Shown: positions 34,896-48,010, counted from the stretch's first letter. The stretch: 64,000 bases of DNA from Bostrychus sinensis (GCA_020698575.1 CM036248.1:17711229-17775228), one strand, 5' to 3'. Translations and numbers: made by a program. Notes: generated from the letters alone by a model not told the origin.

Positions 34896-35854
34896 ATAGT
34901 GTCATTTTATGTAATGTTCAAATTTTATGAGTTACTGAATTTTCAGTAAATATTACTGTAATCCATTTCATCACAGTCAAAGTAAATATATATTTTACTC
35001 TGCATGCACTAAATCTATATATTATTTTCATTTTACTTTTTAATTAAACTGCTGAAATTGAACTTTTCCACTATATTCAAAATTATAGATGCACCTGGAT
35101 ACAAAATACCAAAAAATACTGCATTATCATCATTATTCCCTGCATGTTTACTACATGAAGTTGCGTACTTTGGGTTTTTCACCAAGGTGAAAGTGAGGTG
35201 TCTCGTAACATTGTAATATCCTCATTTCCCAATCTGATATTTTCTATCACAAATGAGCGTGGCCACACGCTCACACAGCAGACAGTGGCTGAGGTCTGCC
35301 CTGGAGGAGGCGTGTTGCTGCGTCTGTCTGGATAGTTAGGCTTTAGATTGCAGATAAATAGTGACCAGCGGCCTTCAGCCTCTCCGGCGGGCAGAGATTT
35401 GTGTCCTGGCGCTGGATTGGCCGGTAGGCGAGGAGGAAGAACAAGCCTTGCCGTTAATCAGGGAGCACTGTGGGGACATTAGTGTGTGCCGGTGCCACTC
35501 GCTCCTCATGGCACGTTGTCAAAATAGACCGTTATGTGTGTGTTTTTGTGTTATGTCAGGCAGAGAGTCGGCCATATTGGAGACCTGAGTGGATGGATGA
35601 CAGATGACTGGGTGGTAAAGGCCGCAGGAACAGCCATCATTCATATCCACACAGTCCCACTGCCAAAGCTGTCACATTATAATCCTACCTCTGCTTACAT
35701 TCCTGCAAGATCCAATTTGCATCTTTAGGGTTGCCAAATAAAGTTGCTTAGCATGTCAGCGATGAGTACATCATTATCTGTCACCTATCAGAAGTCTTAC
35801 CCTAAAAAACAAAGACACAGTCGTTTTTATGGATGTAAACTATTTATTCTAGAA

Positions 35855-35856
<2 letters not shown>

Positions 35857-35919
<63 letters not shown>
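35857..35919 (+). repeat. (AT)n microsatellite, about 31 units
   Basis: An almost pure TA/AT dinucleotide array of 63 bp. The Ile-Tyr reading frame over it is not a gene. Confidence 0.97.
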
Positions 35920-35921
<2 letters not shown>

Positions 35922-36649
35922 TATAAGCAAACAAAAAAACAAAACAAAGATGCAAAATATTGTCTTCTTTACAGTATTGGGATATACTGATACATATTAT
36001 ATTGTGGCACTTATATTGTGGGACATATTGTACAGCGTATTGTATGTTCTTATTAATACACAGCCCTATTTTTATTATGTGAAAAAAAGCATTGGACTAA
36101 AAATCTAACTAATGATTTAAACCCTGTACCTTCTACTCTATTGACTGTGCTGTATTGGTGACAAACTATACTGGTCTAGCATTTTGAGATATGTGCTAAC
36201 GGACAAAATGGGCCTTACCTCGCAGTCTTTTAAAACATTCCTGAATTCACATCATTTGTTCAGCATTGGAGTTTTAAAAGCCGATTGTCTATCATTTATC
36301 AGACAACTTACTCCAGACATTATACCTTCAACAAACAGATGCAGTAGTTTTAGATAGATGCATTTTCAGGTTTATTTGTGTAGATTATCACCTCTTACAG
36401 ACTTATGGCAAATGTGTTGAGTTTCTTAGTCCTCTGAGTCTGGGTGCTGGGTTTAGGAGCTCAAACCCAAGCTGTAAGTGTGTTTCTCGCAGCGCTCCAG
36501 AGATCTGAGCAAATGGTGTATGTTAATTTTCATCTTTTTATTTAAAAAGTGGCACAAAGTTTAGAAAGTAAACAATTAATTGCAGTGTAAAAAAAATGTC
36601 TGTAGTATAAGTGTGGAATAATAATTGTATAATTGTTTGACCTGGGAGG

Positions 36650-36650
<1 letters not shown>

Positions 36651-36742
<92 letters not shown>
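36651..36742 (+). repeat. (AT)n microsatellite, about 46 units
   Basis: A pure TA dinucleotide array of about 92 bp, only 730 bp from the other (AT)n array. Long self-complementary AT tracts can extrude hairpins and are prone to length change. Confidence 0.97.
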
Positions 36743-36745
<3 letters not shown>

Positions 36746-38940
36746 CTAATTTATTGACATGCACCTGGTAAAACACAGTTTGTAGTAACAGCAAACAATA
36801 CCTTACATGTGTACAACATAGTACAATAATTGTAAGGCTTCACAGGGCAAGCTAGACTTACATATTCTACTCGTCACTCTCCTCATCTCCTTCCTCCTCT
36901 CCTCCCTTCCTCCTCCTTCCTTCCTCTGGCTGTTCACCCTCTCTGTCCCGGGGCTAGCCTCAGGGCTGCCAGGTGTGTGCGCATGTGGACCGCCATGCTT
37001 GTGTGAGTGTGTGTGTGTGCATTTCTGAAGCTCACCTGCATTTTTATGATGCACCAAGAATCCACATTTTGTTTGAAAGTTGCTCTGTTGGTTTTCAGAG
37101 CCCGTCTTGTTCCTGTTGTCTATAAATCATTACGCCTGTGCCTGATCGAACTGTGGGAAATTTTCAGGTCTCCCAGACATTTTCAGTAAATAATAGAGTT
37201 TCTGATTGTTACAATGTCCTCCATACTATCTTCATTGTTAGGGCATTGCTATTTGATTTAACAGACAAATATTTTCATTATTCTATATTGTAACATTCCA
37301 ATGAGTTATATGTTTTTATTTTTTCTTTCACTGATGAAATAGCCTTTAGTCAATAAAAAGTACATTTAATAAAGCAGTATTATCTTTCAGTTTTAAAGTA
37401 CAGAGTACATATATCTATAATCTATAAAGTTTAGTGGATTCTTTGGCATTGCGATATAAGGAATTTGTGGTTCAAATGATATACTTTTTTGAGATACTGT
37501 GCAAACAGAAAAACAGACCTGCTCTGGCCAAAACATAATCTCCTTGGTGGAATAAACACAAACTTCACTAATAGTGAATCCCTGTCTTGAGCCTTTCTAC
37601 CCAGGTCAAAGTGAGTGATATTCTTTTTTTAAAGAGCAGAATATTATGAAGCCAGTCAAAATGGGGGCCGCTGTAGTGTCCAAGAATACTGAACAGTGCT
37701 AATCAGATCATTTGCATTAGTTTTGGCCAGACAATGCAGGTGGTGGCAGCCAAGACCAGAGACCAGCCTGAGGTGTGGGATAGAGGACCTAGGGGTGATG
37801 AAGCAGTGCCCAGAAATAGCTGTGTGCTTGGTATGAGTGAGGAAAACCGTATATAAAAAAAGAAAAACAGTTCTTCTCTTGAGCCCTGTGCCCTGTAACT
37901 GCATTACAATCTAAAAAGTGCTGATTACCTCCCCTTGTGCTCACTTCTTCTCACTGCCTGTCTCAACACACTTCAATGCAATTCATCAGGTAAATGGGGC
38001 TTTGCTCCACACACAAACTCACCATTGGCAGATCACAAATCTGCCCACATGCACACATCTTACATGACTTTACCATGAAATTGTCTCATATTTTTACAAG
38101 TGCAAGATGTAAATGCATGCAGATTTGAATTCAGAGGCGGTCTGGGATTGGTTTCCTTGCTGTAGTAAATCACTGAGTCATCATTACTAAAGGACACACG
38201 GCATTGTATCTTGCTCCTGTTTCAAGCCACAGCCTCCCGTTCTCTTCTCTTTCAGAGCTATTCTTAGCAATCTTCTCCATTACACCCCAATACATATGAT
38301 GTCTACTCATGCTTTGCACCAGCCTGCTTTGTGTTTTTGTGTAGGACTAAGCTAGCTTAAGCCAGATGCATATTTTACACCTCATGCACAGCCTAAACAA
38401 TTGGACATATGTTTCTTTATTTATTTATTTTTTAATGAGTGTATTGCTCTACTTGCCCATAGTAGCAATAGTATTTTGAGGCGGCGGTTCGGTAAATTAT
38501 TTCATTATGACCATTATGGCTCATGTGTCCTAAAGTCTGTTTTATCATTTTCTTATATTTATATTAAGGCTTCAGTCTTGGGGCCTGACCCACCATTTGA
38601 GAACCACTGGCTTAGAATATTGTCTTATAGCCCATAGTAATAGTATTGCTAATAGTAAATGTAAGAGAAAAGAAACTCACACCTCACACTTGTAGTATCC
38701 TATAAGAGTCAAATAACTATAACTTAATACTATTTAATTGGTCCACATCTTATATTAACAACTCTTTGAGACTAATATGTGATACAGTGCAAAGACACAT
38801 TTCTGGTTCTGAGTATAGGCCTGTTTCTGCACCACACTGGTATTCACAGAGTAATCAACGCACCAGCTATTATTAATGAGAGTGAATCGGGTCATTAATA
38901 TTTAAGCAGTGTCACAAGGGCCACAGCCACGAGCGCCACC

Positions 38941-38969
38941 GTGTATGTGTGTGTGTGTGTGTGTGTGTC
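38941..38969 (+). repeat. (GT)n microsatellite
   Basis: A GT dinucleotide array with one GTAT interruption near its start. Confidence 0.95.
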
Positions 38970-40111
38970 TCCGTCTCCATATAGATGAGTATAAGGCCAT
39001 TCTCTCAGACCTACTCCATTACAATGGGATAGGCAGAAATGGAGACATATTACTGCCTTAAACACAGAGAAAGACCAAAACAGAGGATTTGCTCCTATGG
39101 TCTGTTCTCTGTGATTCTGTTTGGAGGATGGGAAGAGCACATATCTTATTACATCACACTGGATATCATGGTCCTGAGAGCTTCCTGTGTCTGTACTGAT
39201 GGTGTGAACACTGGCCTATAGTTGTTTGTATTTATTCCAAAGTGATGGCTTAAGCATGAATTTAAAATGCTGGTTAGAGTTTTTCAAGTAGTAGCTAGTG
39301 CTAAATGAAAAAAATGTTAGTGCAACTTGTATAATGAGCACTGGCTAGCAGCAGAAAGGAAGTGAATCTAAAAACTGCTCACTGTAAATGAATGTGAGTG
39401 AATGGCTAACAATGTATGTCTCCTAGTGTCATAGTCCTGCACTGGTTCCTTAGATTCCAGCCTCCTAATGGAAAATGAATTTATAATTAAGTAAAGTTAG
39501 CTAGTTTACTCTGCAGATTGTGTACCACTATGCACATATTACATTCTTTAAAAATAACAGCTCAGCACTGTTATTATTTGTATCAATATCAAGTTAATGA
39601 CAATACACGACCCTACACGGCACATTTAGAGGCGCACTGCCAAATTAAGAAAAAGTAAAAAAAAGTGTTTTAGCCTAAGTTTAAACAGTCAGTATTGCTC
39701 CTGTCAAAATGTCCCAGCGGTTGTTTCCTCTTTGGCCATCTGCCCGTGTGTACAGTGATTTGATTAGTGCGCAGCTTCATTAGGTCTGAGAGACGGGGGG
39801 GCGCTCTGGTTGCTCCTCTGTCCTTCCTCCATGAGTATAGGGTTACTAGTGTGTGGAAGAGGCTGGATTTATTAGCCATATGCTTGGGAGAGGGCGCTGG
39901 CGTAGGCTTGCCCTGTGCCATCATGCTCCCCCGCTGGAGGACTGAGTGCTGCGGAAGTTGGACGCATAGAGATGAGCTTTCTGATTTCCACCATTGCATA
40001 CTATCTCTAAATTCACAATACAGAGATAACCTGGATGTGAATGGGGAGCACTGCACTGGGATTTTCTGGTAAGTGCAGGAAGCTCCATGTTAATCAGCAG
40101 ATGATCAGCTA

Positions 40112-40598
40112 CATGAACCAATCAGGCTTAACATTATGATCACCTGCCTATAAATAGTGGTCATTATGTAGTGTTGACCACCTGTCTAATATGCAGCCAC
40201 ATATGAACTGTGTATTCAGAATCTGCATTACCTTCTGTGCTACAGTAGCTCATCTGGTGGATTAGAGCACGTGAGCCAGCCTTTGCTCTCCACATACATC
40301 ATCACCTGTCGCAGGTCTACCACTTTTCCACTGCAGACCATAAAAAAACACCCCACAAGAGCTGCAGTTTTGGACATTATCCAGTCATCTAGCTATTGTC
40401 AACTTGACTCTTGTCAACTTGCTCAAATCCTTATGTTTGCCCATTTTCCATGCTTCGAACACATCAAATATGAGGACAAAATGTTCACTTGCTGCCTTAT
40501 ACTGTATATCCCACCCACTGACAGGTGTTACGATGACGTTATAATCTGTGTTATTCACTTTGCCTGTCAGTGGTCATAATGTTATGCCTAATTGGTGT
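40112..40598 (-). mobile_element. Internally deleted Tc1-like transposon
   Basis: The left terminus contains CCAATCAGGCTTAACATTAT and the reverse complement of the right terminus contains CCAATTAGGCATAACATTAT, with TA at both borders. Inside, in antisense, are blocks of the transposase region: ccactgcagaccataaaaaaacaccccac, agctgcagttttgga, and caacttgctcaaatcctta. The last corresponds to the usual 'AAGGATTTGAGCGAGTT' start region in sense. Copies of the same family lie at 48560-49075 and 61200-61975. The coding part is mostly missing. Confidence 0.75.
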
Positions 40599-41274
40599 AT
40601 ATGGCCCATAGACATTGACCTGTTTAGGCAATACAGTTGTTTGCAAAATTACAGTAATAGAAAATGTTCACCGATGCATCGTCTATTTGCCACACCTTTT
40701 CCTGAAATAACAATGCATGTTTATATTAGGTTCAAAGGTTTGGAGAACCGAACTAAAATACTGACCATCTGTAGAAGCCTTCATGGCATTGGCCTTATCT
40801 CACAATGGTACACAGATATACTGCCTATACCTGGACTCAAACCAAGGATCTACTACAGGTTGCTTACTAAGATATATATTGTGAACATGAACCTGTTTCT
40901 CAGATTGACATCCATCAGAAACAGTTGCAGGTGTTGCACATACATTAATATACTCACAAAGAGCACTCTCCTCTTGTGGTTTTGATTACGTTTTATCAGC
41001 ATCATGTCACGCTGCTGCCCGCTCAGAGCTGCTCTGTAAGAATGATGAATGACTCTTTTAATTGTTTCTAATTGATAACTGCTCTGAAAGACTTTGTTAT
41101 GAAACACCGCCAATTTAGTAACAGCGATACACTGTAGCGCCTTATTAATTCTCTCCCGTCTGGCTCCAGCGCTGAGCAATTGAAAAGAACTCCGTCTGTG
41201 CATTAGTGGGTTGACTGGGCTGGATCGTTTCTTAGTATAAGCGCGTGCCAGTAGTTAAAAGTCCTTTCTAAAAC

Positions 41275-41706
41275 ACACTTTTACTTTTACTTGAGTAACT
41301 TTTAAAAGAAAAAAAAAGTGTCTAAATGAGTAAACCTCATTTTTAACCTCAGTAGCAAAATCATATAGTATAGTATAGTATAGTATAGTATAGTATAGTA
41401 TTGCCGTCTGAAGATCACAAGTTTGATACAACTTTGGGTCATAGTAGGAGCAGTCGTAGTAGTAGCAGTAGTAGCAGCAGCAACAGTAGTAGTAGCAGTT
41501 GTAGTTGAAGTGGAAGAAGTATTAGATGTAGCAGCAGTCATAGTAGACAATTGGAAAAAGATGACAAAAGGTTTTAATGTGCTTTCTACTTGAGCAACCC
41601 AATGAGCAGTAATTGTGTTGAGTACTTTTACTTCTACTGCTAATATTATTTTGATGTTACAGTACCTTTACTTAGTACAGATCTTGAGTACTTCTTTCAC
41701 CACTGA
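41275..41706 (-). repeat. TAC-rich interspersed repeat, copy 3, with (TATAG)n
   Basis: The antisense copy starts near cttttacttttacttgagtaac and ends ttgagtacttctttcaccac at 41706. It contains a (TATAG) pentanucleotide array of about seven units at 41363-41402 and a (GTA/GCA)-rich array at 41445-41545. Reading frames over it (Ser/Thr-rich) are artefacts. Confidence 0.6.
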
Positions 41707-42559
41707 GACCCTCATCATGTCATTAGGGATGATTTACTCAGATGTTTAGATAGCAGAGTTACAGTCTGTGTATAACTAAATTACAGCCGGTTTATGTGTT
41801 TATCATGATCATTTATTATGAGCTCATATTGGATGATAAATCCTCCTCTCGCCTCTCTGAGGCAGCCACGCTCATGGGCAGCACAGCCAGCATTTGCATA
41901 CATATTGTCTTACACTTTTACACAGACTTTCTTTCTTTCGAATTTTACTTCTCCAGATTTAAAGAGATTTCAGAGATATTGCTCATGATATAAAAAAGCA
42001 GATGAAAGCAGACAAGAATGTAATGAACAGTAATACTTAAAACAGGTAGATGTAAAGGTCAGTCTTACAGGCCTGGGGACAGAGGCATGTGTTTTTATTG
42101 TTTGTTCTGGTCTTTTACATAGATGGCCACGTAGTCTCTACTGACTTTTACCACCACCAAAACATGTCAACAGAATACTTATCCTCAGACTACAGCTTTG
42201 TCTTATTAAGACTATGCCAGAGCAGCTGTTACTTGCTTTTAGTTTTTCAAAATCAAATTTCTAGGAAATGTACACGTAGGGCTGCATGAATAATCGAAAT
42301 CAAAGCGAAATTGCAATTTGAACTGTTGCAATTACCAAATCGCAAAGGTTGCAGTCATATAAGTTTTATAATGTTCTCTGCTGAGAACAAAATATCTCAT
42401 CCCTACTAGATTTTAATATGTATAAATCTTGCTTCCGCTGTACTTTAGCCCTCTACAGACATGATCTAAAAGGCACAAATTCCTTGTATTAGTTCAGCAG
42501 TTAATATATTTATGTTCTTTAGGATTCTGCATGTCTTCCTATGTTATCAGATTCTCTTT

Positions 42560-42785
42560 GTGTTCTCTAGCTTCCTCCCATTGCCCAAAGAGAAGTGAAG
42601 CTAAATTGCCCGTATAGTGAATAAATGTTAGTGCAATAGGTTGTCAGTCAGTGTGTCTATCTATCTGTCTTCTCTATCTGTCAGCCCTGCGATTAACTGG
42701 CCATTGTCCAGGGTTGATTCTGCCCATAAAAGGCTTCAGCCACCTGGGACCATGTAATAAGGGTACGATGAATTAGTAAATGTAT
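42560..42785 (-). repeat. Family C LINE-tail-like repeat, antisense copy
   Basis: Blocks: ttcctcccattgcccaaagagaag, gtgaataaatgttagtg, cagccctgcgattaactggccattgtccaggg, and ggcttcagccacctgggacc followed by a GATGAATTAGTAAATG tail. The order is the inverse of the sense copies at 30965 and 51905. Confidence 0.6.
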
Positions 42786-42824
42786 ACAGTAGTCAAAAAG
42801 TTGTCAAAAAGAAAACTGTAGCTC

Positions 42825-43030
42825 TCAGGGATCTCTTATTTCAGGGGTAAATGCTCTATCCATTGAGCCACAAAGCCCTTATAACTCAACTTAGTCCACT
42901 AAAATACCTATGTCCACACTTCATAAAGTAAATATTTATTTCGTTACTGACCCCTTGTGGCTGGAGTTAGGATGTCTTGCCTGATTTCCAAATGATACAG
43001 AATTTTTGAAACAATGCTACATCCAGATGT
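42825..43030 (-). repeat. Interspersed repeat with antisense tRNA-like module (family A)
   Basis: Here the tRNA-like head is best preserved in antisense: ttcaggggtaaatgctctat followed by ccattgagccacaaagccc. In sense this is a box A TGGCTCAATGGATAGAGC. Downstream blocks (ctgaccccttgtggctggagttag, ttccaaatgatacagaat) repeat those at 24735-25080. Confidence 0.6.
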
Positions 43031-43806
43031 GCCAAATTTACCGAAAATACCCAGCTTTAGGGCACTGTGTCATACTTATATAAAGTCCTTGGCCCTTGGT
43101 GCTTTTAGTCTCAGATGCTCATAGGTAGGACAGGACTGGACATTGCCCTGAGCTTCAGACTCATGCAAAAACTGACTGGACAATGTGAGTAGCGACATAA
43201 CAAGGAGTTTCATAGGAGCTTCATAATGTTACCATTTCAAATTTAAATACAAGTAAAACACAAAATACATATACAGTAGATTGAACCTGCTTGAGTTGTT
43301 CTTGGACTTAGACATAGCTTTTGTTGACAGGGCTGCTGCTGAGGAGAAGGTTAAAGAGGGACAGGCCTGACAGAGTGGGGCGGGAGGGTTACAGAGGGGT
43401 GACGAGGGGGCCACAAACCCTTCACTGCACCACGAGCTTGTCTCGGCTCAGATTTATGTCCCATAGAAGCCGGACCTTGCCCCTCGCTGTCAGCGTCTTT
43501 CTTTATCTCCCTCCAGCCGCACAAACTGTGTATGAAGATGGATTTACTGCCACACAACACATCACAGATAGCGACCTTAGCTTGATAACATGTTGATAAG
43601 TGATGTCTTCAATAGATTTTTTTATTCACCCATGTTGGTATGTTGGTCACATTTTAATGAAATTTAATTACGTTTTTAGGAAGAAATTAATCTTTTTTGG
43701 TGTAGATCTGGAACACAGTGGGGATTCAGGGAGGTCAATGTTAGGTTAAAATAAGGCCAGAGATTCTAACTCTGGCCACAAGCGTTCAGTAAAAGATTAG
43801 TTTTAA

Positions 43807-43830
43807 TTTTTTTTTTTTTTTTTTTTTTTT
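43807..43830 (+). repeat. Poly(T) run of 24
   Basis: An uninterrupted run of 24 thymines immediately precedes the tRNA-like repeat at 43831, where it could be an old tail. Confidence 0.95.
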
Positions 43831-44030
43831 ACCATCAGGAGCATTTACCCCAGAACTAGAAGATCCCTGGTTTAAATCTGGGGATGAGTACTTCTCCCAA
43901 TCTTTACCATTGTAAGATAAAAGGGTTTTTTGGCTCAATAGATTGAGGTTTTATTCTTAGACTCGAAGCTCCCTGGTTCGAGTCACTTACCATTATGAGA
44001 TATATGGCCAATGTCTTGGTGATCTGCAAT
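43831..44030 (+). repeat. Family A repeat, sense, tRNA-like module partly duplicated
   Basis: A first module reads gcatttaccccagaactag then agatccctggtttaaatct. A second reads accattgtaagataaaagggtt, ttggctcaatagattgagg, and ctccctggttcgagtcac, where GGTTCGAGTC is a good box B. It is a SINE-type sequence rather than a tRNA gene. Confidence 0.55.
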
Positions 44031-44824
44031 CTTTGGGTACTTCTAATTGTTTTGTTTTTTTTTACTTATGTGAAGATAAATAAGGTACTATTACTGTTCT
44101 AGATGCGGCTGAAAAATTGACACCAGTGGCCCAGTCACTTCTCCTTTAGAAGATGCATTTCTCTTGTCTGCATACCTGTGTGGCTGTTGTTTTCATAGTT
44201 GGAGGACTTCCTACTTTTTGATTTCATAAGAGACCTTTCTAAATGTCTGCGGCGGGTCAGCTGGAGACTGCAGAGACCTGCTCTAAGCCATTATATCAGC
44301 CGGGCTTTGCTGTCTTATTGGACACTTCAGATCCCACCACACAGCAGAGAGTTTGAAGACAAGATTGATCTTTGCCAACAATATTGCCACTGCGGACGCT
44401 GTGATTGGATTACTGTTTTGAGATGTGATCCCAATGTTTCTCTGTGTGCTAAAAATTCATGCAGACCTTCACCTGTTTATGTGAGAAGTATTGCCTCTTA
44501 ATTTTGCCTTATTCATGATCTCTGCTGGTTATGAATGTGTAGGTGACTGTGCATGCATTAAGGCGTTATAAAGTTAGGCAAGTGAACGTGTGGTAGTGCG
44601 GGGAATCGCGGTGCACCTCGGAGCCTCCCCAGCAGAGCTCCTGACAGACAGACAGTTATGTAAGAGTGCACAGCTAAAGGTTGTCTCGTCTCCAGAACCA
44701 CCAGAAATCCACCAACACCGAGCGGCGATGAGAATAGGTGGCCCTGCTGATTACAAAGCTGCGTTATGCAATATTAAAAACTGTGAGTAAAGGTAATATT
44801 ATGGACAGGAAAAGTGCAATACAA

Positions 44825-45260
44825 ACACCCCAAAATGTTGGGACAAAATGCCAGTCTCATTAAAGTATATTTTATTCCCAGTAGAACATTAACAGGTGAC
44901 CAAATGGAGACATTTTACCATTAAAACAATATAGAGAGCTAATTTAAACAGAAACACATCTCTATAAAGTTTGGATAAGGCTAGGAAAGCTTCCTAATGA
45001 ATAAAAACAACAAGAGCATTTTAGCTACACACCTAATTCTGAAAAAGTTGGGACACTGTGTAAAATATAAATACAAACAGAATGCAGTGGTTTTGCAGAT
45101 TGACCAATTGACCGTTGACAGTATATCATATATATGTTGAAACTGAGATATTTTATAATTTAATTTATAAATAATACCCCATTTCAAATGTGATGGCAGC
45201 AACGCATTAAAAAAAAAAGTTAGGACAAGGTAACTCAAAAAAAAAAAAAAAAGAAAATAA
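44825..45260 (+). mobile_element. Tc1-like transposon relics ('AAAAGTTGGGAC'), two nested pieces
   Basis: Two partial copies follow each other: cccaaaatgttgggacaaaatg from 44829, and gaaaaagttgggacactgtgtaaaat from 45041 continuing to atttcaaatgtgatggcagcaac and ttaggacaagg (45183-45230). The block order equals 62385-62620. Coding sequence is absent. Confidence 0.5.
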
Positions 45261-45334
45261 AGTTTTACTGAAAAATAGCTGGCAACTTTCACTAAGACTG
45301 GACGAAAAGAACCGATTTCAAAAGACTGGGTTTA

Positions 45335-45525
45335 TTATTGGATGCTCAAATCCAGCCACAAGGGGTCACAAGCCAGTTTCCTCTTTGTGCCTGTCACCAA
45401 GCCCGGATAAAAAGAGAGGGTTTCTTAAGAAATGGCTTCCAGGTTAACCTGTGTTAATATAATATGCAAATCACTGCACACTGGGAAGCAGAGTATTTGC
45501 TAAGGCGACTCTGGAAGAGAAAATG
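45335..45525 (+). repeat. Family B SINE-like repeat, sense, near-complete
   Basis: Blocks: atccagccacaaggggtcacaagcc, tcctctttgtgcctgtcaccaagcccgg, gcaaatcactgcacactgggaagcag, and tttgctaaggcgactctgg. Together with 34715-34895 it defines both ends of the family in this window. Confidence 0.65.
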
Positions 45526-46314
45526 TAAAAGTAGAAAACCTGTACTGGATGTTTATGATCTTTGGGCCCTGTATTAAAACAGGCCTGATTCTGTGTCCCT
45601 ACTTTTATGGAACTGATCAAATCAGCAATATAGTAACGATATTAATATTTGGGCAAAGTTCAAAATATGAATAATTTGTGTCATCCCCTGGGAGCGCTCA
45701 ATGTAAAATTAGATTACTGCCAAGTGCCAAGATAAATAATTAACAACACTATGATTATGGGAAGTCGATTTAACTGTATATGGAGTATTTTGTAACAGTC
45801 GTTTAGAAATAACTTGTCCTCAGTATATGGCGACACTGTGTGGGATAGCTTGACATGTTGCTACCTGCCTGCATGCAGCATTAACACCTCATCATCCGGA
45901 GCCACTTATCACCTTGACAAAGCATAAAGCTGTCAGCAGAAAGACAAAATGTCGGTGGCGTGAGCGATGTGCCCGGGACATGGCTCTAAGTAAATGAGTG
46001 GACATGCACCTCCGTGGACACCCGGACCTTGAACCGAGGTGAGCTCTAATGAGTGCAGCTCTAACCCTCCCACCTGTCGCCACTCTTCCGACAGCACCGA
46101 GAAAAACAAACTCAAGTGTAGAGAGAGACAGTAGGCAGAAACCCTCAGAGTAACCAGAGCAAGCAGGCAATTTTCATAAAAACAATAATAGGTGATTTAT
46201 ATTAGCTGCAGAAAACAAACAATGCAGATTATTATGATCAAGAAGTTAATCACTTAGAAGAAAGACATTGCAATGCTCTCAATAACATTATAAATTATAT
46301 ATAGTTTTTCCTTT

Positions 46315-46610
46315 TAGCTTTTCCTTTCTGGGTCACCACAGCAATTAATCTGCCTTTAATATTTTAGTAATTGCATTTTCACTTGGTATTGTTTTTGTTT
46401 GTTCTTTTTAAGCCTGATGCCTTTCCTGATGCAACCTTCTCCATTTATCCAGACTTAGTGACTGGATTTAGCAATACATTTCATTTGATGAGAAATAAAG
46501 TTGTGTCAGGAAGGGCATCCAGTGTAAAAACCGTTGCCAAATTACACATGCAAAATCATCTTATTCACTGTAGTGACCCCTGAAATAAAGGGAGCAATCG
46601 AAAGGTCTTT
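46315..46610. repeat. Family B repeats, inverted pair
   Basis: An antisense copy (46315-46480: tttagcttttcctttctgggtcaccacagc, gatgcctttcctgatgcaacc) is followed by a sense copy (46500-46610: gttgtgtcaggaagggcatcc, gtagtgacccctgaaataaaggg). The two face each other across about 20 bp and could form a long imperfect hairpin in RNA. Confidence 0.6.
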
Positions 46611-46704
46611 TACTTTTCAAATGAATGTCATCTTTGCCGCTGCATCTAAGCTTGTACTTAGCATACACATAATATACCGTTATGTAGATTACATGTACAT
46701 ACAA

Positions 46705-46800
46705 TTATGGAAGGGCATCTGGTGTAAAAACAATGACAAATTAGTATGTGAATCACTGCACACTAGGAGGCAGATGAGTTATCAAAAGGAAAGAGGGAGA
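46705..46800 (+). repeat. Family B SINE-like repeat, partial sense copy
   Basis: Blocks: gaagggcatctggtgtaaaaac, atgtgaatcactgcacactag, and gaggcagatgag. Confidence 0.55.
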
Positions 46801-47569
46801 TGTATTTTACATTTGAAGGCCTCACATAAGAATGTTTCACTGTGAAAAAACACTTTGGTAGAACAAATGTAATTTTCAGAATAAGTTTTACACGTACAAA
46901 CCTTTACACTATGAAATATAGCAGTCATAATTTGATGAAGAGCAACAGGGAGTATTCCTGAAAGTTTCCCTCATGAACTCACAAGCGCTTTTTGGTTTTC
47001 TGTTGTGCTAATCTTATAATTTACTTAATTCTTAGCTGAGGTCTAACTGTTGCAGTTAGCAGCTCTGAATGTTATTCTAACCCAACTCTTGAGATAATGG
47101 TCTAATGTTTCTGGACCTTAACTATCACCAGTATGCCCCTCTCTCTTGTTGTGCCATGCTTCCTCCTCTCTGGACCCCACCCCTTGTATTGAGCAGGCCA
47201 GCAGACATTCTTGACATTTTGCAAAGGTTGAAAGACAAAGAACCTTTGTCCTAATAAGGCCGCGCTCTCTACCTCACCTGAATGAGAAACTGGGAGTGTT
47301 TGCAGTGATGGAGCGAGGGTCGTTTCTACAGCAATCCACACAGCATAAACCACAGCATGTAAATGTAAATGAGGAATCAGTGAGGGTGGGGTGGAAAGAA
47401 GCAGGAAAACAAAGAAGCAGGTAGATTTTGTGACATCTTTTGGGAAATTTTTAAAGCTTGATGTTATCACTATTTTATAGCCACCAGATGCTCAAAATAC
47501 AAGTTAAATACAGGTTACTTAATTCATTTCTTACAATTCCCAATAGTAAAGTATCCTTTAATAATTTGT

Positions 47570-47745
47570 TCCTTTAGTGACCCTTTGCGGCTGGAGTTAG
47601 TATATGTGGCCCTATCTTGCAATGATTCAAATTCCTGGATCCAGATGATTTTCCATGTCTGAAACCACAAATTCCATATCGAATACTGACCATTTCTGAA
47701 AAGTTTATAAAAATTTTGCTAACAGACAAACCAACAAATAAACCA
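47570..47745 (+). repeat. Family F interspersed repeat
   Basis: Blocks: tagtgaccctttgcggctggagtta, ggccctatcttgcaatgattc, ctggatccagatga, ttctgaaaagtttat, and ttgctaacagacaaaccaac. It shares its end with 15010-15235 and its start with the right part of family A, so the two families may be parts of one larger repeat. Confidence 0.5.
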
Positions 47746-47869
47746 ATCTCAGTAGATCCAACGTATATATAAGCTTTGATGGATGTACAATTTTTGTATC
47801 AGTTTTAAAGTTAACAAGCTAGCAAGTAAAGATTGTTGACAAGCCATTTTTTGTCATTTTCTTTATTCT

Positions 47870-48010
47870 TTTCAGCTTTTCCCTTGTCGTGCCTCCCAGT
47901 GTACAGTGATTGTTGATTTGGCCTAGGATTTTTATGCTGAATGCCCTTCCTCACAAAATCTTTTATCTGGGCTTGGGACCGGCAAAAAGAGTACATTGGC
48001 TTGCAGCGCT
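47870..48010 (-). repeat. Family B SINE-like repeat, antisense copy
   Basis: Blocks: ttttcagcttttcccttgtcgtg, gtgattgttgatttggc, gaatgcccttcctcacaaaat, and gggcttgggaccggcaaaaagag. Confidence 0.6.

Noticed and set aside
35854..36794. Ile-Tyr repeat reading frames
   Set aside because: They are direct translations of (AT)n microsatellites.
38590..38615. Third hAT-type MITE (tttgagaaccactg followed by gcttagaa)
   Set aside because: Only the right end is visible; no left partner was found within several hundred bases, so it is not listed as an element.
44199..44501. 100-residue reading frame with several cysteines
   Set aside because: There is no homology I recognise, no Kozak or splice support, and it lies in an intron; treated as chance.
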